From: Diabrotica undecimpunctata
Lineage: Eukaryota; Arthropoda; Insecta; Coleoptera; Chrysomelidae
Direction of reading: 5' to 3'
Length of the DNA: 64,000 bases
Assembly (NCBI RefSeq): GCF_040954645.1
Contig: NC_092806.1
Location: 135,298,976-135,362,975, forward strand
Shown here: positions 46,368 to 58,103 of the stretch, piece after piece
Layout: each line of letters opens with the position of its first letter
How positions within the stretch are numbered: the stretch's first letter is position 1
Program-made: the position numbers and the translations under genes
The notes under the pieces: generated by a model
The model's input: the letters and a program-made list of their open reading frames with translations, nothing else
Databases searched by the model: none
What the model was told of the DNA's origin: nothing

Positions 46368-48151
46368 AAACGTCGTTTTCTAACTTTAATTTTCGTTGAG
46401 TTGTCAGGCTTGCCATCTGCTAAACCAAAAAATCATCGTAATATGGAACAGATTACTACAATTTCTCTAAAAATGCCATACCACTCGGAACGGATAAATA
46501 TGGCTTTATTTTAGTTAATGATAGGTTTAACAATACAAGAAACTGACGATTTGTCTCTTCTCGATTCGTGAGATTGACTTTCTGTCTCGTCTTTGTGTCT
46601 CAACAAAAATATTATGTCGCGTCTGTCACTGTCTCGGTGGCACCATTGTACCAGCATGGGTTGATCGCTTGTTTAAAAGGTCGGCCCTTGTGTTCTGATA
46701 ATAAACAAAATTATACTACCTACTAAGAATGCGTTTGAAATTATCGTTCGTTAGACACCAACATAAGTACATTCATATAACTATTAATCAGTAAGGTTAC
46801 ATGTTTTTTAACTTATCACATTTAATTTATTGAATTAAAAGACACGAAAAAAAAAACTCCTGTACAAGATTTATTACTGCAGATATCTTAACGAGTTTTT
46901 ATTATAGTTTTATTTATTTTATTTCCTATATCTATATTTTTTTAAACATCCTAAACATTGTTTCAACTATTATTCCCAACTCTATTTTACAAAACATGAT
47001 CCTCAGAAAAAACTCTCTCATGGTTGATCCTGTATAACTCAGCTAGTCAAGACACTTAAATTAAAAAATGTTTTGTCTACCAGAGTCTACGAAAGTAAGT
47101 AATAATTATAGGGGTTGGAAATGTGAAACTATTTTAGTTAGGCCCTTCTAGATGCTTAAAAGCAGAATTACTTAATATAATAAATTAGGGAGTTTTCACT
47201 TACTTTAATGGAATTTTATTTTTAGGTAATTTTATCACCAATGTGGGAAGATGCATATGCTTCAAGATACACATTTATATTAAGCCTATATAAGGATGTA
47301 TTCAAAAAAATTTGAATGTTTTAGAGATACGTCTATAGTCACTAAATTATTAGTTTTATTTACCATAATTGCTCAATTTGGTTGACAACTTTTAACATTT
47401 TAAATTCATATTAGGTAAGTAAGGATAATGAGGGGACACCTATTTCAATTTCAAAAACATATATTAAGATAATTGTATTTTTGTATATTTTTATGAGAAT
47501 ATACATGAGATAATCATTTACGAAATTATTACTTTCAACACATTTTAGATAAAGCAAGTGATCTATACTTTTTATTTATTTTAAGTCAAATATGTCCTAT
47601 GATTTTATTATCAGATGTCGCTATTTGCGTCTATACGAAGCCATGTTAGAGTTGCTTCCTAAGACAAAAAAGATTTATTTTCACGTTCAGAGCCACTGCG
47701 AAAGCCGTTCTGATGACGCCTATTAGGCCGAAATACGTATAAGCGGATGCGCAGGCGCCCTGTACGTGAAATCATATCTTAACTGTCTTTTCCTCTTTTT
47801 CTTTTTCAAATATGTCCATTTACCCCAATATAAGAAGTAAATGAAGACAATATTTTCCCCATTTAATTCATCTATAAAATTAAATGGGTAGATTACCATA
47901 AACTTATCATTTAATGAATATAAACAAAATCATCGCGATAATTTCTCTTACTCGTTTATTTAGAACATCAATATGAAAAAAATTATTGTGAATACCCTCT
48001 GCCATACCGTGTACAATACGTTGTTAAAAAAAGTAATAAGCCTTTGTACTGAAACAGTAAAGTGTCAACAAATCATTAACCCCTTACTGCATGATTATAA
48101 AGAAGAAAATCTTTGATTACAAACTTGACTTCAAGATTACGGTAAAAATAT
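46366..48151. other. AT-rich stretch without recognised genes
   Basis: A CTATTAGGCCGAAATACGT word (about 47722) resembles Penelope-type 3' sequence, but no coding motif accompanies it. Otherwise nothing recognised. Confidence 0.4.
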
Positions 48152-48161
48152 AAAAAATCCT

Positions 48162-48979
48162 TCTTCTTCTTCTTCAAGTGCCCTCTCCGCTACGGAGTTT
48201 GGCAATCATCATTGCTATTCGTATCTTTGAAGCTGTTGCTCTAAATAATTGGTTAGATGTGCACTCGAACCAGTCTCTTAAATTGCGCAGCCAAGATATA
48301 CGTTGTCTCCCCACGCTTCGTTTGCCCTGAATCTTTCCTTGGATAATTAACTGGAACAATCGGTACTTTTTCCCTCTCATCACATGACCAAGATATTCCA
48401 ACTTTCTTCTCTTGATGATGATCAACAGCTCCCGTTCTTTGTTCATTCTTCGAAGAACTACATTTTGTCTGTCCAAGGTTTTTTTTTAAATTCTTCTGTA
48501 TATCCACATTTCGAAGGCCTCTAGTTTATCGGTATTGCTCTTGTTTAAAGTCCAAGTCTCTACTCCGTACAACAGTATCGAGAAGATCTAGCATCTAACC
48601 AATCTCATTTTCAGGTTTAAGTTAATGTCACGACTTCCCAGAATGTCCTTCATATTAACAAAAGCAGCTCGAGCCTTTCCAATTCTAGTTTTTATTTCTT
48701 CTGTGATGTCATTGTTGTTATTATCGCTTGTTCCCAAATATTTATATTTGTGCACCCGTTCGATTTCGTTATTGTGAATGTACAGGTTTGTTTTCAATCT
48801 TTGTTTTTTTTGAAATAATCATGAATTTCGTCTTCTTGGCGTTCACTGTTAACCCTTTCTCTTCACTAGCTGTGACTACCTGGTCTTCTACTATCTCCGC
48901 CATTAAAACCGTATCATCTGCGTATCTAATATTATTAATTGGTTGGCCGTTAGCTTTTATCCCAATCTCTTTTTCCTCC
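48162..48979 (-). mobile_element. 5'-truncated GAAGAA-tailed non-LTR copy, 10-bp target duplication
   Basis: AAAAAATCCT is on both sides (48152-48161 and 48980-48989). The insertion begins in the RT palm (NGQPINNIRYADDTVLMAEI, near 48900-48955), continues with KYKYLGTSDNNNNDITEEIK (near 48690-48740), RRKLEYLGHVMRGKKYRLFQ and the family terminus WLRNLRDWFECTSNQLFRAT. It ends with GEGT-stop and a GAAGAAGAAGAAGG tail. It is the best delimited truncated copy; a few frameshifts only. Confidence 0.85.
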
Positions 48980-48989
48980 AAAAAATCCT

Positions 48990-50799
48990 ACTTGGTTAGT
49001 TTTTTGTATTCTTTTATTTTTTTTTGTGTGTCATATACAGCACACTATGCATTAAAACAAGATCCAACAAGTAAAATTAATAAAAAATGACGTTTATTAC
49101 TTTCTAATTATAATCTATGGGTCAATGGGTCTGATGACTGATACATCATTAAAGCTGTAAACGTGAAAAAGTTTCAGTTCGAAGTTGTAAAACTAGAACT
49201 GGAAGGGTTTTTGAGCACAAAACCCTTCGAAGATTCAATCAGAAACAGGAAAAATGACACTAAAGTTAGGCAAATCAATTGGCTTAAGATATGGTGGTTG
49301 AGGTTTAAAAAAGGATCGATCACCTTTCCACATAAAAATAAATGAATCATTCAGTGAAATTTTGAGGTTCTGAACCTTGGACATCTCTAAAAAGACCAGT
49401 ATAAAAAGGCCTGGAAGACCCGTGGAAGTGCAAACCTTGTGAATGTACAGCAGAGTTAGCTTTACCGAACCAGAAGACAAATGAGTTTAAAAAAAAGGAC
49501 ATGTTTGTTTTTGCTGCCTTACATACCCCCTACTCATCAGAGATACTTCAGAAACCTTCCAGGGAATCAGCCAACTCGTCAAACCCATGACAAAGAAGCA
49601 GCTGAAGGAAATGACACCGACGATTCGTTTTTTTATGTCAATTAACTTTTCCTTTCACTTTCACCTAAGAAGTGATATTTTGTTTTAATATTTCTAATAC
49701 ATATAATCCCTAAGTAGATGTAAAAATAAAGTGTATTAACAGCACTTGGAGTTGGTTCATTACCTTCATAAAATTCTTCAGAATAATTTTGAACCAAGTA
49801 CACTTTTTTGCATTTTTTGGGGTTATTACATGAAATTTGGCCAATAAAAGTTAATCCTTGACCTTCTTAACTGGTCATTTTGTTATGAAGCTTTAACTTT
49901 AAACTTCTGTACTTAAAATGTAGCTAAAATAGGTTTGTTTCACTTGTATTCTGAACTCTCCAAATCACTATATTCTTTCAAGAGTCAACAGACAAAAGAA
50001 GATTTTGGAAATATCTATAATGGAATTAATCTTGGATGGTTTTCCTTATACTTTTCCATAAATTTATAAAAAAATTGGGTCATACATAAAAAAGTATGTA
50101 TTTATAAGATAAAAATTTGTTGACTCATTAAAGAGGACGATTTTTGCACATGAGTGATTGTAGTTATCAATTTAACAAGTATGGCCAGTGATTGTAACTA
50201 TAAAGACATTTTTATGCAAGATTATTATATTCTTTTTAAAAGAATTTTATTCTTCATTTATCTTTTATTGTATATTTTCAATTTTATTATTAAAATAAAA
50301 GATAACATTCATGATTACTATGTGAGAGATAAAATACAATTCATTAATAATTCACACAAACAATAGTATTTCGTTGTAAGAATGAACTTGTGTAGATATT
50401 CACACTTGTTTTCTTTTCCCACCGACTTAATTGTACGAAAAACATTTGGAATAGTTTATTTATTAACACAACAACCATTGTATTATTTGGTAGATAATTG
50501 AAATAGTTTAAGTGGAGACAAATATTTGTGTCTTCCGTCAGAGCGAGACTGATTTTGTGTCTCGACTTGTTGACTCACGAAAAATATAAACGTCGCCTCT
50601 CTGATCTTTAAACGCCAAAGTGGCGCTATTAAAATGGGATGTAGTACATCTACTTCCGAAATTTCTAAAAATGTCAGGACAGGTCCGGCTTAAGATGAAA
50701 CACTGTAAAAATATTTCAGAAAATCGTTATTTTGACTTATTTTGTAAACTATTTTTATATTGATGACATATACCAGAAACAATTCATGTGATACGGTCA
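48990..50799. other. AT-rich stretch without recognised genes
   Basis: Frames at 49163-49345 (+) and near 49500-49640 (+) look somewhat protein-like but match nothing I recognise. Confidence 0.35.
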
Positions 50800-51784
50800 T
50801 CTAACAGAATGGGCGAAGAGCGAGAATACCTAAGGCTAGTAATGAACTGAAAACTATTCAACAAGGAACCGCCAAACCTAAGACTGAAACGCAGAAGCGC
50901 AAATTAGCGCATCTAATTCCCGAAAAAATTCCAAAAACCCCAACGTTGGAACCCTCTGCAGTGGTTTATAACTTGTCTATTGTCTACTTGTCTATCCCTA
51001 TTTCGACCATTGCCACTCAAGCTTTAGCAACAGGTTTCAACTACTCTGTTACCCAAAATCACATTCCAATTGAGACAATCACCTGTCAAACACTGAAGAA
51101 GCCATCTCCAGTTTGGAGATGGCAACTCAAAACCTCCTACTCTGAACATTAGCCAATCCGAGAAGAAAGCCCTGAAAGAACTTTAGTCAAATCCAAATCT
51201 AGTCATTTTTCCCGCCGATGAAGGTAATGCCACCATCATCCTAAACCCTTCTTCTTACATTAATAAGCTCTCAAATCTCATTAATAACCCATACTACAGA
51301 CTAATTCCTAATAACTCAACAAACTATCTGGAAAAACAACAAAAACTTCTATAAACCAAGAATTATCCGAGAAACCATAGAAATTGAAAAAAGGCCAAAT
51401 TGTCCCACTAAAAATGATGGCGGCATATGGTTACCTTCGACATGGAGACATCTCATAGAGAAAATGTCGGCCGCTTCATCCGCGCATAAAAATCCTACTG
51501 TCAGAAACGTTCGCGCCAACTCCGTGCCGATCCTCGCGCCAACCCCCGCGATAATCCTCGCCCCAATCATCACGATAACCTCCACACAAATTACGTCACT
51601 ATCGACTGTATACATGAACCGTCCTCTATTCCCAGTGGCAGTAATGCATTGTTTGGTGATCAGTATAGTAGTGTCTGGGAGTTCGAGAGACTGAAACCTC
51701 GGAAGCTCTGAAGAAGGCATCAAAGAGGATGTCGAAAGCTCGGCGCAATGATAATCGACGCGGTTCAACCCGGAAGACTAGAGT
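50800..51784 (+). pseudogene. Penelope-like element with its RT core deleted
   Basis: The N-terminal part (50860-51350) shows VVYNLSIVYLSIPISTIATQ, ATGFNYSVTQNHIPIE and, in another frame, NPNLVIFPADEGNATIILNP (near 51190-51250), the region before the RT domain in Penelope-like elements. It is joined at about 51355 directly to the far 3' part (a REPS-like RETIEIEKRPNCPTKNDGG). The RT palm and the GIY-YIG domain are therefore missing. The following 400 bases match the 3' region of the copy at 26400-26560 in layout. Confidence 0.7.
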
Positions 51785-52608
51785 TTAATATTAATTCTTA
51801 TAATAGTCTTACTGAGACAGTAAGCATCTTAAAAGATTGCGTGGGTCATATACTGCATGGAATTTTTTGGGCGTGAGAAAGCTGTCGGCACGATGGGTGC
51901 TGCGTTTGATAACTTCAGACAACAGGCGCAACCGTGAGACCACGTCATAGCAGTGTTTGACTCTGTTTAAGCGTAATCTGAAGGAGTTTTCACGTCGTTT
52001 CGTAGCCGCCGACGAAATATAGATCCACTGGTATACACCAGAGACTAAGGAACCGTCGAAACAGAGGACGTCACCAGGTGAACCTGCTCCAAAGAGTGCG
52101 AAGACTATCCTGTTGGCTGGAAAGGTGATGGAAACTGTTTTTTGGGATTCGCAAGGTGTGATCTACATTGAAGATCTGAAAAATTGAAAAACGGTCACAG
52201 AGGTCTACTATGCCGAATTATTGGGCCGATTGATTGACGCCGAATTGCAGAAAAAACGGCCCCATTTAGCCAAGAAAAAAGTGCGCTTCAGCCATGACAA
52301 CGCACCGGCTGACATATCTGACATGTCGCCATGGCCAAATTGGTTTAATTGGGATACGAACTGCTGCTCCATCCTCCGTATTTTCCAGATTTGGCCCCGT
52401 GCGATTTCTTTTTTGTTTCCAAACTTAAAAAAATCACTCACTGGGCAGAAATTTGAGTCGAATGAGGAGGCCATCACCGCTACGAATGACGTACTTTACA
52501 TACTTCGAGAAAATAGAGAAATAACTGAGAAATAAATCACCACTTTTCCAAAATTTTCGTTTTTCTTTTGTAGGCTTTGCAAGTACTTATCGGACCGCTC
52601 TAGTATAT
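51785..52608 (+). pseudogene. mariner transposase remnant (DD34D type)
   Basis: Contains a degraded GHILHGIFW segment, then FVAADEI with the first Asp at 52011-52013 and the following Trp codon turned into a stop. KVMETVFWDSQGVIYIEDLK, AELQKKRPHLAKKKVRFSHD with the second Asp at 52296-52298, and PDLAPCDF with the third at 52388-52390 follow. The last two are out of frame, and the gap is shorter than the usual 34 residues because of a deletion. The final KKSLTGQKFESNEEAITAT matches the family. The DNA after the stop (GTACTTATCGGACCG, about 52585) has the look of a mariner right end. The left terminus is lost. Confidence 0.85.
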
Positions 52609-52610
52609 AC

Positions 52611-54660
52611 AAACTGATCACACTTGATGATTTTAATATACATTTTAAAATTGAATCTCACCCTTCTTTTGATATTCAAAATCTATTAACATCTTTTGGT
52701 CTAAAAGTAACTATAAACGTCACTTTTGTCATAATGTTGTCGATGCAACTACTGGACTGGGATGTGATTCTAATTCACATTACAGACAATTACAGACCCA
52801 TAAGCGTTGTTTCTACTTTTGGGAAAGTGACTGAAAAGATTATCAAACAATAATTTTGAGTCAAATAATTTTTTAGCTACTCACAATATGGATTGGGAAG
52901 TGCTCGTTCTACTACGAACGCGGTATTTAATGCAATCGCATAGCAATTTATCTTTGCGACTTGTCTAAGGTTTTTGATTGCATTTTATACGACATTTTGC
53001 TTCACAAATTAAATTATTATGGAGTCAGAGGTATCCCTCTTATCTATGTGGCGGACACCAGGCGTTAGTGTCTAAAGCTCATTTCTCCGATTTTCTATCC
53101 GTAAAACATGGAGTCCCACAAGGTTCGGTCTTAGGACCTCTTTTGTTTATTATTTATGTCAACGATTTGCCTAAATTCATATCTCCGTAGAAATTCATAC
53201 AATTCGCAGATGATACGACATACGTTATATCAGGAAAAAATATTGATGATTTAAAAATGTCTCATGAGGAAGTTTCTACTAAATCTAGCACATGGTTTGT
53301 TGCTAACAAACTAAAACTTAACTCTGATAAAACGCAAAATTTGGTTATATCTGCAAGTCATTTACACAATGATCCAGATAACAAAGAGACTGTTAAACTA
53401 TTGAGCATAACCATAAATACTCGACTGAACTGGTCGGCTCATATCTCACAACTAAAGAAAAAGCTATCAAGTTCATTATTTGTTATTCACTAACTAGCAA
53501 GGGGTGTCAACTTTGAAAGATTAAAAATGACATATTTTCTTTACTCCACTCTCACCTAAACTATGGTGTAATCATATGGGGCAATTCAACATATGCACTT
53601 CAAATTTTTTGAATGAAAAAGAAAGCTATCAGGATTTTAGCAGGGGTTAGTTATCTAGAAAACCGGCGAGCTTTCTTTATCAAATTCAAAATTATGCCGC
53701 TACCTACTCTAATAGTCGATATTTTAAGTTCTAACTGAAAGTCAAAGAAAACGTGCCCATTTAATAAAGTAGTGTTACGGTAATAAATATCATGGCCTAT
53801 AAATGACTAATATGACTAATTCTGTTTTTGTTGTAGTCATTTCGGCGTTTGTTTACCAGAAGCCTCTAGACCCGAATTATGATGAGTCATCCATCTCGAG
53901 GGTTCCAAGCAGTTGAAAATCTAGTTTTAGCCGTTAACCGCCTTCTAGTCTATTCGATGGAGTTCCCGTTATTCTTGTCAACACCACCAACAATGTTCGA
54001 GTAAATTCATGTCTCCTATAGGGAATTCCGAAACTAACGGAGTTTTATATAAAAAGAGAAATTTTGTTGGGAAGAGAACAGTCGAAAAAGAAGCTCGCGC
54101 TCACGATTTAATTGTAGCGTTCGTATAGATAAATTATGTATTATTAGTCAAATAAATTGTTGTACAGTAGCTTAATAAATTGATATAAATTATCGTGTTT
54201 TTTAATAAATTTAAATAAGAACAATATAATAAATTAGAATTAAATAAAGTCGTAACAGTAGTCTGATGTCCACGTTCACAATACGCGAAACTGTCACTAT
54301 CGCTGTAGATTACGTCTTTCAGATAAAAATTGCCTTAATTATATCTATATAACTATTACAATATTTTACGAAAAAGTATTAAACGGCTAAGCTGTAATAG
54401 TTTTGAAAAAGTTATAAAAAAATATCTTCTGAAACATTGTTTTTACTGCTCAGAGGAATATATGACTCATTGCAGAACATCCACTGAACTGCTTACCGTA
54501 ACTTTGTCATAAATTTTTTTCTGTTGTATGTATTCTTGTTTGTGATATATTTAAGTTACGTTTTATTTTCCTTTTTTATATACTATATATTTTTTTTGAC
54601 TTGCTACAAACAATATTTGTATGTGTTTTGTAGTTAAATAAATAAACTCTGAACTCAAAA
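52611..54660 (+). pseudogene. CR1/Jockey-like non-LTR remnant, interrupted by a solo LTR
   Basis: A short endonuclease piece (DDFNIHFKIESHPSFDIQNL, near 52640) is joined to RT sequence: NYRPISVVSTFGKVTEKIIK (near 52790), [20 protein letters not shown] (near 53105-53165), then IQFADDTTYVIS (near 53200) with the catalytic FADD, and WFVANKLKLNSDKTQNLVIS. A last block, KKYLLKHCFYCSEEYM (near 54415-54465), is the typical C-terminus and lies beyond the solo LTR. The ending ATAAATAAACTCTGAACTC is at about 54650. Stops and frameshifts occur, and one internal deletion joins endonuclease to RT. Confidence 0.8.
53773..54257 (+). mobile_element. Solo LTR with 4-bp target duplication
   Basis: The 485-base segment starts TGTTACGG and ends CGTAACA. 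It is flanked by GTAG on each side (53769-53772, 54258-54261). It carries a TATATAAAA-type box at 54046-54054 and polyadenylation-like AATAAA words downstream, so it is in plus orientation. No internal retroviral-type region is attached, so it presumably arose by recombination between two LTRs. It is unrelated to the LTRs at 57905 and 61995. Confidence 0.8.
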
Positions 54661-55337
54661 TACATAGTTTTATATTCTACCAGTTAAAACAATTAAAAAC
54701 TCTCTTGATGCATATAACAAATATTTAACAATTAAACATTAAATTTATTTTAAAATACATTCCTTGTCCCAATTTAGAATTTTGAAGCAATAAAAATCTT
54801 AATTGGATATCCATCTCATTACCGAAGCGCCTCCCAAATATTGCGGTTAACGAAAAACCCGCATAGGCATGAGAATCTTCGCAAAATAGTTTGCGGTGTC
54901 GGCGAAGTCATTAATAAAAATTGTGTAATTGACCTTCATCGATGATTAATTTAGTATATTACACTCTCACCTGCTCCAACAACAACTTTCGATTAAAAAC
55001 TTAGGAAGTTACACAAATATTATTTTGATTAAATTTAAAAACAGTTAACTGTATCTTCTAATGGTTCCCATGGTCTATGTTCGCAAACATAACATTATTT
55101 TGTTAATAGCTACTCTGTATAAATACATAATGATTCTTCTAATGCTTCTGATTGTCACAGTACACAGTACATATATTTTTTCATTTTTGTTCACAAAATC
55201 TCAAGACTAGTTTTTTTTTGTTCAGGTTCAGGTGCTTATTATATTCTTGATAATTACGTGCTCTTATTTTCTATGCTATCGATTCGTCTGTGAATAATCC
55301 CATTCCTCAGTAAGGTTAAATCGTAGACATGTAATTT
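54661..55337. other. AT-rich stretch without recognised genes
   Basis: Nothing recognised. Confidence 0.5.
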
Positions 55338-55960
55338 TGTCTTCTTCTTCTTCTTATTGCGCCGTCTTATTTCGAAGGTTAGCGATCCAAATTGCAATTG
55401 TAGCTTTGGAAACTGCTGCACGAAAGATTTCTATGGATTAGTGGTCAAACCATCTCCTCAAGCCTTTCAGCCACAAGTCCTGGCGTTTTCCAACTGATCT
55501 TTTGCCCTGCACTTTACCTTCCAATATGATTTGGAGTAATTCATATCTTCCACCTCTCAACACATGATCCAAGTATTGTATTTTGTCCTCTTTGATTATG
55601 CTGAGTAATTATGTTTCTTTACTCATGCGCCGAAATACATCACCATTGGTAACTTTTTGTATCCATGGAATTCGCAGCATCCGTCTGTATATATACATTA
55701 CAAAGGCAACTATTTTTTTTTCTATTTCAGAGTTCATTGTCCAAATTTCACAGCCATACAGCAAAACAGAGAAAACGTAACATCTGATCATTCGAATTCT
55801 GAGCTCTAGACTAAGCTCTGATCTTGCAAAAAATGTTTTCATGTTGATGAGTGATTTCCTCGCTTGAAAGGATTTCTTTTTTTGGGTTACACTGGCTGTT
55901 GATATTTGCTCCCAAATATTTTATGGAAGTTACCTGTTCTGTTATTTGTCCCTTGGCGTA
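55338..55960 (-). pseudogene. GAAGAA-tailed non-LTR 3' fragment
   Basis: Read leftwards: SIKYLGANINSQ (thumb, near 55895-55930), LSLELRIRMIRCYVFSVLLY (near 55750-55810), RRMLRIPWIQKVTNGDVFRR, KIQYLDHVLRGGRYELLQII and the diverged terminus (LWLKGLRRWFDH, then IFRAAVSKATIAIWIANLRN). The tail is an AAGAAGAAGAAGA run at 55341-55354. It is more diverged from the other members than they are from each other. Confidence 0.75.
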
Positions 55961-55975
55961 CAAATGTACGTTTGT

Positions 55976-57230
55976 TCATCATCATCATCGATGGCTTGAC
56001 AACCCTTTCTGGGTCCTGGCTTGTTCTAGGATTTTCCGCCATTCTGTTCTGTTTTTTGCTTTGTTTTACCAGTTGGTAATGTTAAGTGTTTTCAGATCTC
56101 GTTCCACTTGTTCCCTGTATCTAAGTTTGGGTCTTCCCTTGGACCTTCTCCCTACTGGTGTTTACCTCATTATATGTTTTGGTGTTTCAGTCTCCAACAT
56201 CCGTTCAACATGGCCCATCCAGCGCAGACGTCCGATCTTTATGGATGTTATGACCTCGGGTTCATTATGTGCTGTGTATAGTTCAAAATTGTATCTTCTG
56301 CGCCATATGTCATTTTCTTTCACCTCCTTATATATGGGTATAAGGATTTTTTGTTCAAACGTACCTAATGGGTTCTTATCGCTTTTCGACAGTGTCCATG
56401 TCTCTGATCCATATACAAGACTTGTTTTATCAGGGTCTTGTATATTTTGCATTTGGTTTTTCTTGTGATGTTGTTAGATCTTAGATGTTTAATTAATCCA
56501 TTATATGGTTTATTAGCGATATGTATTCTTCTCTTAACTTCTTCACTGACATTGTTATCTGCGGTAACTAGTGAACCTAGATATGTTATAGTCTCCTATT
56601 GTCAGATTCTGTATGTTTCTTTGGCCTGTCGATTTGCTGGCCTTCATGTATTTGGTTTTTATTTCGTTAATGTTTAGGCCACTGTTTTGTGCCGCTCTTT
56701 CTATCGAATTAAATGCTTCTATCATCTCTCTTTCGCTTCTAGCTATAATATTGATTGTAGTTAGTGCGTTTTGAATTTGAAGTTTGCTTTGTACTTTAAG
56801 TGTTTCTTTTACTATATCAATGAGTTGAGTTGGAATATTAAACTCTTTCAGTGATATATGATGTGTGTCTATATTAGATTCACTAGTCTTTTCCAAGATT
56901 TGCCTCAAGACGAAGATCTGATCTATTGTGGACTTCTGCCTGCAGAAACAACATTGATATCCCCAAACTATTAGTTCCGCATATGGTCTCAATCGGTCAT
57001 ACACAATATTTGACAGTATTTTATATACCACAGTTAGTAGCGTTATTGCCCGGTAGTTTTTACATTGAAGCTGATCTTCCTTTTTATGTAGTGGGATAAT
57101 TACTCCGGTATTATTATTCCATATGTTCACTATTAGTTCGTGTATCGCATTCAATAGGGAGACTCCGCCTTTCTTTATTAATTCTACGCTAATGTTGTCT
57201 AATCCTGGTGACTTGCTGAGTGAGTGAATT
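55976..57230 (-). pseudogene. Non-LTR RT remnant lacking its catalytic boxes
   Basis: From 57154 down: NTGVIIPLHKKEDQLQCKNY and RAITLLTVVYKILSNIVYDR (fingers), CRQKSTIDQIFVLRQILEKT (near 56890-56950), a stub that jumps over the first Asp box, then FNIPTQLIDIVKETL. A second jump skips the catalytic YADD and leads to INIIARSEREMIEAFNSIER and LNINEIKTKYM. The C-terminus (56452-56000) has RRRYNFELYTAHNEPEVITS, RLRWMGHVERM and a GRPKLRYREQVERDLKTLN segment, and ends in a GATGATGATGA tail. It is the same subfamily as the insertion at 32359-32762. Confidence 0.75.
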
Positions 57231-57904
57231 CAAAGTTGATTATAAAGACATTATAGAAGATTTTTTGCTTATTGAAATGCAAGTTAGTTCTGTAAAAAAA
57301 CAAATAAAACGGTTTGTTGCTCAGGTTTTGAGTGTGGCAGGTTCATCCACCGGCGCCATCAAGTCGGTCGAAATTTCATTTTTGAGATCTTACAAAACTT
57401 TCGAAAGATACATTTACGTGGCCTAATGTTAAAAACACAAGTTTTCTTTACTCCTTCGAAGTAAAGTACCGCTTACCTATGCCACAAAAACAAAGAAGAG
57501 GACTTTCTTCTTTGTTTGACTGAAAAAAATTCCCTTTGGATGTTTTATAGTTATACTTGTATTTTAAAAGCATTGTTTGTATTTTTTACGGTATAAAGGG
57601 ATAACTAATCCTCTTTTTTTTTCAAATAAACGTTAAGTTTTGCATAAAAAAATCTTTGAATGTATTTTTTTTCAAATTTAAACCTCAAAAAAATTATTTT
57701 TGTGTATCAAGTCAACGTATTAAAGAAGCTTGTAAAGTGATATTTAGGTATATAGAAATAAATATGTGTAACAAATCACCCCAGCCGACGGGGTGACTTG
57801 ATACACCAATTTTTTTAAGCAATTTACGACAAAGATTTATAACGTTATGGCACTTTGTCTATATAAACTACAGATCGAGACTAACATTTTGAGGGATATA
57901 TGGG
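57231..57904. other. AT-rich stretch with a small hairpin
   Basis: Contains a 69-codon frame at 57220-57426 (+) of unknown nature. It also holds an inverted-repeat unit at 57702-57806 with perfect 13-base ends (GTGTATCAAGTCA) and an inner hairpin around CACCCC/GGGGTG. Confidence 0.5.
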
Positions 57905-58092
57905 AGTAATAATATTTCATTGGGTTTAATACATTTATTTAAACATACTTTTTAACAAAGTCTCCAAGAATCAACAATGTCCCAAAACCCATGTTCTAAC
58001 AACAATCTTGACAAGTAGTGACAACTGACAAAGAGTCCCCATACATTGTGCCTAGAGCCCCGTGACCGTAATCATAACCTACTGATATGACA
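57905..58092 (-). repeat. 3' LTR of the gypsy element
   Basis: On the element strand it starts TGTCATATCAG, carries an AATAAA signal near its end and finishes ATTATTACT. It is identical to the 5' copy. Confidence 0.9.
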
Positions 58093-58103
58093 TCTTTCCC
58101 CTT
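58093..58103 (-). other. Polypurine tract
   Basis: AAGGGGAAAGA directly before the 3' LTR, the expected start of plus-strand DNA synthesis. It overlaps the stop codon of the polyprotein. Confidence 0.85.

Noticed and set aside
46266..46514. Ile/Tyr repeat protein frame
   Set aside because: Translation of the (TA)n microsatellite at 46276-46365.
47023..47036. TGGTTGATCCTG, identical to the conserved 5' word of 18S rRNA
   Set aside because: The match stops after 12 bases and the following sequence is unrelated to 18S; most likely chance.
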